From NCBI GenBank assembly GCA_947490035.1, contig CANLGS010000253.1, positions 1 to 6,475 of the forward strand: a stretch of DNA of 6,475 nt, given 5' to 3'. Position numbers and translations under genes: made by a program. Below the pieces are notes generated by a model. It saw nothing but the letters and a program-made list of their open reading frames with translations, had not been told where the DNA came from and ran no database searches. Origin of the DNA: Gemmataceae bacterium (GTDB taxonomy: Bacteria; Planctomycetota; Planctomycetia; Gemmatales; Gemmataceae). Each line of letters starts with the position of its first letter. Within the stretch, counting starts at the first letter, position 1. Shown piece after piece: positions 1-5,490 of the stretch.

Positions 1-225
1 CCATTGTGGGAAGGACTTCCCGTTTTTCATAGGCCAGCGTCTCCTTAACTTGATGCCTATGGGCCAGTGGAAGTTCGGCCCTGGCTGCCACCACTGCCGG
101 ACGTTGCCGCACGCCCAGGCAATACAGTTGAACCGGTCCGTCGCCGGCCCGATGACGCGGTGGTTGGTCGGGGTCAGATTTGGGAACGCGGCATTCGGCG
201 TCGCGGTCGGGTCGTGGGTGTTCAA
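1..225 (-). CDS. Partial conserved hypothetical protein with an NCIAWA motif (DUF7689-like), possibly frameshifted
   Basis: The frame is open from a TTG at 225-223 to the window edge (75 codons, no stop). It has no ATG near its front. The TTG overlaps the stop of the upstream 110-residue gene as TTGA, which is why I chose it. An in-frame GTG at 261-259 is the alternative. Readable motifs are A-F-P-N-L at residues 13-17, R-F-N-C-I-A-W-A-C-G at 31-40, and Q-W-W-Q-P followed by F-H-W-P at 44-55. From memory, proteins with FPNL, then NCIAWAAGD, a run of Trp and YWP belong to a small conserved family, named DUF7689 I believe, of unknown function. A Cys at a helix start followed by Trp-Ala recalls papain-like or CHAP folds, but that is inference and the expected His lies outside the window. 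After residue 58 the family-like reading moves to another frame (bases 49 to 2 read V-K-E-T-L-A-Y-E-K), so the gene may be broken. Confidence 0.6.
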   Translation of the reverse strand, partial: MNTHDPTATPNAAFPNLTPTNHRVIGPATDRFNCIAWACGNVRQWWQPGPNFHWPIGIKLRRRWPMKNGKSFPQW

Positions 226-554
226 TCGATCAAGCCCTGCTCTCGGCCCCAGTTCAGCCACGCGTCCCGCATCCGCGCCACGTCGCCGTTGACGTCGGCC
301 GGGATCGGGTTCTCGTCGGTGATCGCCTCGAGCGCCCAGTACCAGAAGTGCGACTCGGCCTTCAACTCCTCCAGAATCAGCGGCACGACGGGCAAACCCA
401 TCCCGACGATCGCTTGATACGGGCGGAGCATCGCCATCTGCCGCGTGTTCGACAGATACCCCGCTTGCTGCTTCCACTCGGCAGCAAGACGGTGAAACCG
501 TTCGGCCGTCGTCAGGCGGTCGGCGAGTTGCGTTGGCGCAGTAAGTGTGGACAT
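222..554 (-). CDS. Conserved hypothetical protein, 110 residues, partner of the NCIAWA gene
   Basis: A small soluble, mostly helical protein without signal peptide or membrane segment. Recognisable blocks are F-H-R-L-A-A-E-W-K near residues 20-28, Y-L-S-N-T-R-Q-M-A-M near 33-42, Y-Q-A-I-V-G-M-G near 46-53, V-V-P-L-I-L-E-E-L near 56-64 and W-A-L-E-A-I-T near 73-79, then a D-E-N-P-I-P turn and a helix with A-W-L-N-W-G. I recall these blocks from a family of small proteins of about 100 residues often encoded just before NCIAWA proteins; I know no name or function for it. The ATG at 554 is preceded by GGAG about 8 bases upstream and by a closer GAGG, a good ribosome binding site. The stop overlaps the next start (TTGA at 225-222), implying translational coupling. 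The gap to the phosphorylase upstream is 55 bases, so the gene may share that transcript. A role as partner, chaperone or immunity protein is possible but untested. Confidence 0.8.
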   Translation of the reverse strand: MSTLTAPTQLADRLTTAERFHRLAAEWKQQAGYLSNTRQMAMLRPYQAIVGMGLPVVPLILEELKAESHFWYWALEAITDENPIPADVNGDVARMRDAWLNWGREQGLID

Positions 555-609
555 AAACCTCGCTCCGGGTGGTCACCGAGGGAATTGTAACGTGCCTCGC
601 TGAGAGGTG

Positions 610-1395
610 CTACTCGATCCCGATCAGCCGCCCCAACAACTCGCCCAGGCGCGCGACGGCGAGCTTCGCGTTCACCAGCACCTCGGCGTGATCGAGCGCC
701 GCGTCGCCCAGGCCGGCGGCCTTGTTCGTGATGCACGAGATCGCCGCCACTTCCAACCCCAATCGCGCGGCCTCTTCCGCTTCCAGCGCGGTGGACATGC
801 CGACGGCGTCGGCGCCGCACGCCGCCAGCGCGCGAATCTCCGCGGGCGTTTCGTAACTCGGGCCGGTCAGCGCCGCGTACACGCCCGCGAGCAGTTCGCG
901 CCCGGCCGCGTCTTCGTGCGCGCGTAACACTTCGAGCAGGTGTTGGGAGTACGGCTGTGACACCGCGTTGTCATTCGCGAGAAGGCGCCACGCCGAGTGG
1001 CCGAGCAATTTGAGGTGCCCGCGAATCGCCATCAGCCCGCCGGGTTGTAGCGCCGGGTGGATGCCGCCGGCGGCGTTCGTCAGCACGATTCGCGTTATGC
1101 CGAGTTCGGCCGCGGTGCGCACCGTGCCGGTGACGATGGCACGCGCGTGACCTTCGTAGAAGTGGAGCCGGCCGAGGAAGAGCAGGGCGGGGACGCCGGA
1201 CCACTCGCCGACCGCGAGCCGACTGCCGTGCCCCGCGACCGTGGGGAGCGCGAGGCCGGGGATGTCGCCGAACCCGACGGAGGCGTGCTCGGTGAACGCG
1301 GACGCGGCGCCCGCCAGCCCGGAGCCGAGGACGACCGCCGTTCGCGGCTTCAGGGCGCGGGCGGTGCGCACGAACGCGGTGAACGCCGGCATCAC
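610..1395 (-). CDS. punA: Purine nucleoside phosphorylase (trimeric, PNP family 2)
   Basis: A cytosolic salvage enzyme that splits purine nucleosides with phosphate into base and (deoxy)ribose 1-phosphate. The full-length family pattern is visible: V-V-L-G-S-G-L at residues 21-27 (phosphate-binding Ser25), G-H-G at 55-57, G-R-L-H-F-Y-E-G-H at 75-83, T-N-A-A-G-G at 106-111, G-P-S-Y-E-T-P-A-E at 178-186, G-M-S-T at 199-202 and I-T-N-K-A-A-G at 222-228. By comparison with human PNP, His78, Glu182, Met200 and Asn224 match His86, Glu201, Met219 and Asn243. The Asn is typical of enzymes preferring 6-oxopurines (guanosine, inosine). The 261-residue length is normal for the family. There are two adjacent start codons, GTG (1395) and ATG (1392). 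The GTG overlaps the kinase-like gene's stop by four bases and the ATG by one, so coupling is likely either way. The symbol follows the bacterial trimeric enzyme; an MTA phosphorylase is less likely given the GPSYETPAE and GMST blocks. Confidence 0.95.
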   Translation of the reverse strand: MMPAFTAFVRTARALKPRTAVVLGSGLAGAASAFTEHASVGFGDIPGLALPTVAGHGSRLAVGEWSGVPALLFLGRLHFYEGHARAIVTGTVRTAAELGITRIVLTNAAGGIHPALQPGGLMAIRGHLKLLGHSAWRLLANDNAVSQPYSQHLLEVLRAHEDAAGRELLAGVYAALTGPSYETPAEIRALAACGADAVGMSTALEAEEAARLGLEVAAISCITNKAAGLGDAALDHAEVLVNAKLAVARLGELLGRLIGIE

Positions 1396-2126
1396 GCGCC
1401 CGCCAGTTCGTCGAGGTCGGTGAACGACGGCCGCCCAGGTTCTTCAGCGATCTCGGTGAACATCTGCTTGGTGCGCACCGCCCAGCCGATGAACTGCGCG
1501 GCGCCTTCCAGGCCCAGCCGTGTGGAGTTCACCACCGCGTCGTAGGCGGTCGGGTCCGACGGGTCCAGCGCGAGCGTGCGGTCGAGGAAGATGGCGCGGC
1601 GGTCGTCGCGGGCGCGGACCTCTTCGGCCGCTTCCGGGCGCGTCAGCCGGAGTTCCTGCGCCAGGTACGCGATCCGCGCTTCGGCCGGCGCGATCACGCG
1701 CACGTGGATGGTCGTTTCCGCCGGCAGCATGAACCCGGCGGCGCGGCCGACGATCACCGCGCTGCCGCGCGCCGCGACCGTGAGGACGAGCCGGATGAGT
1801 TGCAGCGCGTCGGGGTCGGCGCTCAGGTTGCGGTCGCGCTGGAGGTGCGCGAGTTGCGCGTCCGCCCACCGCTGCGCGTCGGCCGGCACGTCGGCCAGCA
1901 GTTGCGCGCGGGCGTTGTCGTTCTGCACCAGGTAGTCGAGCGTGTCGTGGTCGAACACCTGCCACGCGAGGATGTCCGCGACCTTCCGCGCGATGGTGCT
2001 GCCGCGCGCCCCGGCCTGCCGGCTGATCGCGACCGTCAGCCCACGCGGGCGGGTCAGCGCGGCCGCCGGCTCGTCGCCGCGGAACCCGTGCATCGGCACT
2101 TGAGCGAATTCGAGGGGGGAGGTCAT
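1392..2126 (-). CDS. Cytidylate-kinase-like family protein (P-loop)
   Basis: A 244-residue cytosolic protein resembling the cytidylate kinase-like family (Pfam Cytidylate_kin-like, PF13189). The core begins with A-I-S-R-Q-A-G-A-R-G-S at residues 33-43, the nucleotide-binding loop region, followed by helix T-I-A-R-K-V-A-D-I-L and V-F-D-H-D at 57-61. A strand V-I-V-G-R-A-A-G at 124-131 and the late block R-A-R-D-D-R-R-A-I-F-L-D-R at 171-183, then Y-D-A-V-V-N-S-T-R-L-G-L-E at 195-207, are all typical of the family. Family members are annotated as kinases by fold, and the real substrate is usually unknown, so CMP is not assured. I chose the ATG at 2126, with GAAAGAA a few bases upstream as a weak ribosome site. 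The frame stays open to 2210, but the extra 28 codons lie in the intergenic inverted repeat and read like noise. Residues 1-30 are a poorly conserved lead. The stop overlaps the phosphorylase start, which links it to nucleotide metabolism by context only. Confidence 0.85.
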   Translation of the reverse strand: MTSPLEFAQVPMHGFRGDEPAAALTRPRGLTVAISRQAGARGSTIARKVADILAWQVFDHDTLDYLVQNDNARAQLLADVPADAQRWADAQLAHLQRDRNLSADPDALQLIRLVLTVAARGSAVIVGRAAGFMLPAETTIHVRVIAPAEARIAYLAQELRLTRPEAAEEVRARDDRRAIFLDRTLALDPSDPTAYDAVVNSTRLGLEGAAQFIGWAVRTKQMFTEIAEEPGRPSFTDLDELAGA

Positions 2127-2158
2127 CACAGTTCTTTCACAGCTCAATGATTCCGCTG

Positions 2159-2266
2159 AATGACGAATGACCCACGAATGACCCACCAATGACGAAACAG
2201 ACAGGCACACAGTTGCGGAGGTCTTTCCTTCGTCATTGGTGGGTCATTGGTGGGCCATTCGTCATT
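2159..2266. repeat. Long inverted repeat, 38-base arms, 32-base loop
   Basis: The arms at 2159-2196 and 2229-2266 are reverse complements at 36 of 38 positions. They enclose a 32-base loop. Each arm is itself built from short direct repeats of AATGACCCACC and AATGACG type. The structure begins 5 bases past the stop of the second permease gene and ends 32 bases before the kinase-like start, filling most of the 145-base gap. As RNA it would form a very stable hairpin. There is no T tract on the minus strand, so it is not a classic intrinsic terminator. It could end or trim the ABC transcript (for example as an RNase III site) or be a small repeat element carried in many copies. Confidence 0.85.
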
Positions 2267-2271
2267 TGCGA

Positions 2272-3384
2272 TTAAATGTCGTCGCGGTACTCGGAGCGGG
2301 AGAACAGCCACATGCCGAACAGCGTGATGACGACCGGCGCCGCCGCCAGCACCCACCACGCGGTCGCGGACGACACCGCCTCGGTCATCGCCGGGAGCAT
2401 CTCGCCGGGGTGCCCCGCGCCCACGGCCTCATTATACATCAGCGACCGCGCGTAGAAGGTCAAGCTGAGTAACTTCAAACTGCCCGGCAGAATCGCGACC
2501 ACCGTCTCGTAGAAGAACACGTACACCAGTCCGACGACGACCGGGCGCCGGAAGATGGCGCCGACGAGGTGGAACAGCGACGCGAACGCGACCGTCCCCA
2601 TCGCGGCGGCGGGCCAGAACCGCGCGAGCGCCTCGCGCCCGGCGGGGCCGCCCGCCAGACACACCGCGACGAACCCGCCCAGCCCGAACGCGACGCACCA
2701 CGGCAGCGTGCCCAGGAACTTCGCCAGGTAGATGCCGCTTCGCGGGATGGGTCGCGTCATGAGCCACACGAGCGACCGGCTCTCGCGCTCGGTGCCGAAC
2801 GCCCCGCTCGCGTAGGAGAGCGTGAACAGCGGCAGCACGAACCCCATGAACACGAGGAAGATGACCCACCGCGAGTACGACATGAACCGCCAGCTCGTGA
2901 GGAACCGGTTGGGTTCGACCTTCGTCACCACCTCCGGCGCCGTCCCGACGGGCACCTCGGACCGCATCGCCGCGTGCGGGATGGAGAGGACGAGCGACGC
3001 GAGCGCGTCTTCGGTCGGGTTCAGCGGGTTCGGCACTTCGTGCGGCTGGAACCTGTCGGTGTTCCCGCCGGCGAGCGCGTTGTAGCGGCTGTCGGGCCTC
3101 AGGCGCTCGGCCTCCTGCGCGTTCGTCAGGCGCGCGAGCGGCGCCGCGCTTGAGGGCTGGTTGTCCTTTATCGGGGTGGTTATGCGCCGCGCGCGGTGTC
3201 CGGCCAGTTCCCACGCCCCGTTCTGCGTGGCGAACGCGACCCACACGACGACCAGCCCGAGCAGCACCGCCGACACCCAACCCATCTGCCGCACCCGCAA
3301 GTGCCGCTGGAAGCTCTGCACGACGAGGACGCACCACGCGCGGAATGCGCTGGGGGGTGATGAGTGATGAGTACCGTTCGTCAT
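2272..3384 (-). CDS. ABC-2 type exporter permease with large extracytoplasmic loop
   Basis: A 370-residue inner-membrane protein, the likely channel partner of the ATPase encoded just upstream. By eye there are six membrane segments: about 36-53, 172-191, 227-246, 257-277, 282-299 and 342-361. A loop of roughly 118 residues (54-171), rich in Pro, Asn and charged residues, separates segments 1 and 2 and should lie outside. After segment 2 comes G-T-E-R-E-S-R-S-L-V-W-L at 197-208, then T-R-P-I-P-R-S and A-K-F-L. This is the ABC-2 coupling region (E-R-E-x-x-T-L-x-x-L-x-x-x-P-I/V-x-R pattern) that contacts the ATPase. The ATG at 3384 has AAGG about 9 bases upstream. The first 12 residues come from a repetitive TGATGAG stretch, and Met34 is a weaker alternative. 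The C-terminus is short and charged (S-E-Y-R-D-D-I). The cargo is unknown. Confidence 0.88.
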   Translation of the reverse strand: MTNGTHHSSPPSAFRAWCVLVVQSFQRHLRVRQMGWVSAVLLGLVVVWVAFATQNGAWELAGHRARRITTPIKDNQPSSAAPLARLTNAQEAERLRPDSRYNALAGGNTDRFQPHEVPNPLNPTEDALASLVLSIPHAAMRSEVPVGTAPEVVTKVEPNRFLTSWRFMSYSRWVIFLVFMGFVLPLFTLSYASGAFGTERESRSLVWLMTRPIPRSGIYLAKFLGTLPWCVAFGLGGFVAVCLAGGPAGREALARFWPAAAMGTVAFASLFHLVGAIFRRPVVVGLVYVFFYETVVAILPGSLKLLSLTFYARSLMYNEAVGAGHPGEMLPAMTEAVSSATAWWVLAAAPVVITLFGMWLFSRSEYRDDI

Positions 3385-3415
3385 CGCTGCGCCTTGTCAC
3401 ATCGGTACCGGGTGA

Positions 3416-3484
3416 AGCGGGTGGGCGTGGCACCCGCTCCCTTACGCCCACCCGCTCCCTTACGCCCACCCGCTCCCTTACGGT
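3416..3484. repeat. Three 18-base tandem units plus hairpin
   Basis: The units CACCCGCTCCCTTACGCC at 3431-3448 and 3449-3466 are identical. A third at 3467-3484 matches at 16 of 18 positions, differing only in the last two. Just before them, AGCGGGTG at 3416-3423 is the reverse complement of the first eight bases of every unit. It can form an 8-bp stem with a 7-base loop with the first unit, or pair with the other two instead. The element lies in the 126-base gap between the second ATPase gene and its permease gene, and nothing in it looks coding. Its role is unknown. Confidence 0.85.
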
Positions 3485-3510
3485 CGCGGTTCACCGTCCG
3501 CACCCGGCAC

Positions 3511-4467
3511 TCACGTCTTCCCTGATCCGCCCAGCAAGTAGCCCAGAATCGCGTGCGCGGACTCGTCGAGCGGTTCGAGGCGGCGCACTTCGAGTTGGTG
3601 TTCGACCACGAGCCGGCCGAACAGCTCGAAGAAGCGCTTCGGGTTGCGCGCCTTCACCACGATCCCTTCACCGCCGTCCGCGAGCTTTGGCGCCACGTCC
3701 ACCGCGATCACCTCCGACAGCGCGAGCAGTAACCGCGCGACTTCGCGCGGCCGGTCCACGTCGATGCGCACGGAGACCGGGCGGTCGTCGAGCATCTCGC
3801 GAATCTGCTGGAGCGTGCCGACGGCCACGATCCGCCCTCGCGCCATGATGACGACGTGGTTCGTCAGCTTCTCCAGCGATTCGAGTTCGTGACTCGATAT
3901 CAGCAGACACTTCCCCTGCGCCGCGAGCGCCTGGAACAGTTCGAGCAACTCCTGCCGCCCGATCGGGTCGATGCCCGAAAGCGGTTCGTCGAGAATCAGC
4001 AACTCCGGATCGTGTACGAGTGCTTGCGCGAGTTTGATGCGCTGGCGCATGCCTTTCGAGTACCCGCGGAGTTTGCGGTCGGCGCGCTCGGACATGCCGA
4101 CGCGCTCCAGCACCGCCTCCGTGCGCCGCTTCGATTCGGCGCGCGTGTAGCCGCACAACCTCGCCATCACCCACACGAACCGCCGGCCGGACATGTCTTC
4201 GTAGAACGCGTCGATGTCCGGGCAGTAGCCCACGAGCCGCCGCGCCTTCCAGTCCCACGCGTCGGTTCCGCGAACGCTGACCTGCCCGAGCGTCGGCTTG
4301 AGCTGGCCGTTCGCCATGCGGAGCAGTGTGGACTTGCCCGCGCCGTTCGCGCCGACGAGACCGGTGATGCCGCCCGTGAGTTCGAGCGTCACCTGATTCA
4401 GCGCGAGGACCGAGCCGTACCACTTGGAGACTTGCTCGAAGAGTAGGAGGGGCGTTTCCGTACTCAC
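3511..4467 (-). CDS. ABC-2 type exporter ATP-binding protein (second cassette)
   Basis: A 318-residue cytoplasmic ATPase that should power one of the adjacent permeases. In order: Walker A G-A-N-G-A-G-K-S-T at 39-47; a Q-loop region G-Y-C-P-D-I-D at 80-86, where Asp84 replaces the usual Gln; the signature Y-S-K-G-M-R-Q-R at 136-143 in place of LSGGQ; Walker B L-L-I-L-D-E-P at 156-162 with catalytic Glu161; D-loop S-G-I-D at 164-167; and switch His193 in S-S-H-E-L. Residues from about 220 form a C-terminal domain common in drug, bacitracin and polysaccharide exporters. The start is the GTG at 4467: GGAG sits 8 bases upstream and GTGA overlaps the permease stop. The frame runs open to 4965, but that part is the permease read in the wrong frame. 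Tight coupling suggests that this protein may serve the permease at 4464-5399 as well as the one at 2272-3384. Confidence 0.93.
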   Translation of the reverse strand: MSTETPLLLFEQVSKWYGSVLALNQVTLELTGGITGLVGANGAGKSTLLRMANGQLKPTLGQVSVRGTDAWDWKARRLVGYCPDIDAFYEDMSGRRFVWVMARLCGYTRAESKRRTEAVLERVGMSERADRKLRGYSKGMRQRIKLAQALVHDPELLILDEPLSGIDPIGRQELLELFQALAAQGKCLLISSHELESLEKLTNHVVIMARGRIVAVGTLQQIREMLDDRPVSVRIDVDRPREVARLLLALSEVIAVDVAPKLADGGEGIVVKARNPKRFFELFGRLVVEHQLEVRRLEPLDESAHAILGYLLGGSGKT

Positions 4468-5399
4468 TGCACGATCTCCACCGCCTGAATGCGCTTCCGC
4501 AGGTACAGCACGCACGCGGCGACAACGGCAGCGGTCGCGAGCCACGCCTCCCAGTACGCCGGTTGCGGCTGCGGGCGGATCGTAGCCGGGTCCGCGTTCA
4601 GGCAAAAAAGCCCGCACAAGTAAAGGTTGTTCCACAGGTCGAACAGCCGCCACCGCTCGTCCTTGAACGTCTCCACGAGCCAACGGGAGAGCATCGGGAG
4701 CAGCACGAACAGCCCCATCCAGATCATCGCCATCGGCACCGTCCGGCGCACCAGCACCGCCGTCGCGACGGTCAAGAGACTGAGCACGACCGTGAGCGTC
4801 GCCCCGTAGCCGATGATACCGAGAAGCAGCGTGAAGTGGTCGAGGTAGTACGACTGCCAGTCGCTTAACACCCCCGCTTCGACCCACAGAATCATCGCGG
4901 GGGCCGTGGTCAGGAGGTTGATGACCACGCCGATGGCGAGGCACTTGCCGAGTAGGTAGTGCCACCGGCCGATCGGCTTCGACAGGTAGAAGGGTAGGCT
5001 CCCGTGCGCGAAGTCGTTACCCACCAGTACCGACCCCGCGAGCGCCAGCACGATCACGAGCACGTACCCCTGGTACCAGATGAAGTTACCGAACGTGTGG
5101 GCGGTGCCGTCGAGTTCGAGCGGCGCGAAGAATCGCTTGATGCTCCGGACCGTAACCGGGAGGCTCGCGAACCGAACCGACTCGGTGTCGAGCAGGTTGG
5201 AAATCAGCACCAACAGGTATTGGCAGAAGAAGAAACCAAAGAACACGAGCAGGGCGAGCGCGAACAGCCCCCACATGAGCCGCTGGCGGAACAGCAGTTT
5301 CAGCGACGCGCGCGCGAGCGCGGTCGAGGCGTACAGCGGCCCGCGCGGGGTGCCGCGCCACGGCCGGTAGCGGAGCAGGGTGTCGGTTTGTGCGGCCAT
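4464..5399 (-). CDS. ABC-2 type exporter permease (first cassette)
   Basis: A 311-residue inner-membrane protein. Membrane segments by eye lie at about 42-66, 111-128, 153-175, 189-215, 221-240 and 285-301. Segment 1 is followed by an outside stretch of about 45 residues. After segment 2, V-G-N-D-F-A-H-G-S-L at 126-135 leads into P-F-Y-L-S-K-P-I-G-R-W and L-L-G-K. This is the ABC-2 family coupling region between segments 2 and 3, here with D-F-A-H-G-S in place of E-R-E-x-G-T. The long charged lead (residues 1-41, many Arg) should be cytoplasmic. The ATG at 5399 has no strong ribosome site, only AGG about 14 bases upstream. Upstream is a 91-base gap with repeats; downstream the GTGA overlap joins it to the second ATPase. 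It probably pairs with the ATPase at 5491-6423. A heteromeric complex of both permeases and both ATPases is also possible. The cargo is unknown. Confidence 0.88.
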   Translation of the reverse strand: MAAQTDTLLRYRPWRGTPRGPLYASTALARASLKLLFRQRLMWGLFALALLVFFGFFFCQYLLVLISNLLDTESVRFASLPVTVRSIKRFFAPLELDGTAHTFGNFIWYQGYVLVIVLALAGSVLVGNDFAHGSLPFYLSKPIGRWHYLLGKCLAIGVVINLLTTAPAMILWVEAGVLSDWQSYYLDHFTLLLGIIGYGATLTVVLSLLTVATAVLVRRTVPMAMIWMGLFVLLPMLSRWLVETFKDERWRLFDLWNNLYLCGLFCLNADPATIRPQPQPAYWEAWLATAAVVAACVLYLRKRIQAVEIVQ

Positions 5400-5430
5400 A
5401 ATCAGAACTCAGCCTGCCAAAATGACACCC

Positions 5431-5477
5431 AGAATGCCAGAATGCCAGAATGCCACTCTTGTGAAGTGGCTTTCTGG
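5431..5477. repeat. Three 8-base tandem units running into a hairpin
   Basis: AGAATGCC occurs three times in a row without change (5431-5454). The last copy forms the left arm of a hairpin: CCAGAA (5445-5450), one unpaired T, GCCACT (5452-5457), a 7-base loop, then AGTGGC (5465-5470), T, and TTCTGG (5472-5477). That gives 12 pairs with one T-T mismatch. It lies in the 91-base gap between the first ATPase and first permease genes. No T tract follows on the minus strand, so simple termination is unlikely. It may instead tune the relative levels of ATPase and permease. Confidence 0.8.
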
Positions 5478-5490
5478 GTCGGTGCTGCAC

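Noticed and set aside
558..581. Hairpin CCTCG/CGAGG that would cover the ribosome site of the 110-residue gene
   Set aside because: A stem of five pairs with a 14-base loop is weak and expected by chance in GC-rich DNA.
584..589. Possible -10 box TACAAT (minus strand) before the 110-residue gene
   Set aside because: It matches five of six consensus bases, but no acceptable -35 box lies 16-18 bases upstream, so it is not enough to call a promoter.
50..590. Plus-strand open frames opposite the left-edge module
   Set aside because: They have no recognisable motifs and lie antisense to two minus-strand frames that carry conserved blocks.
2127..2210. Upstream start for the kinase-like gene at 2210
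   Set aside because: The added 28 codons are encoded by one arm and part of the loop of the inverted repeat and have no family resemblance.
2159..2266. Insertion sequence or MITE with terminal inverted repeats
   Set aside because: There is no transposase, no clear target-site duplication at the ends, and the loop is only 32 bases; kept as an inverted repeat only.
3431..3484. CRISPR array
   Set aside because: The 18-base units are directly adjacent without spacers and no cas gene is present.
1057..3848. Long plus-strand open frames (for example 1057-1545, 1704-2150, 2569-3153, 3150-3848)
   Set aside because: They have Arg-, Pro- and Gly-rich composition typical of antisense frames in GC-rich DNA, and all lie opposite clear minus-strand genes.
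4468..4965. Upstream extension of the second ATPase frame to 4965
   Set aside because: It overlaps the well-supported permease gene in another frame and reads as Arg- and Pro-rich noise; the GTG at 4467 has a good ribosome site and gives the normal family N-terminus.
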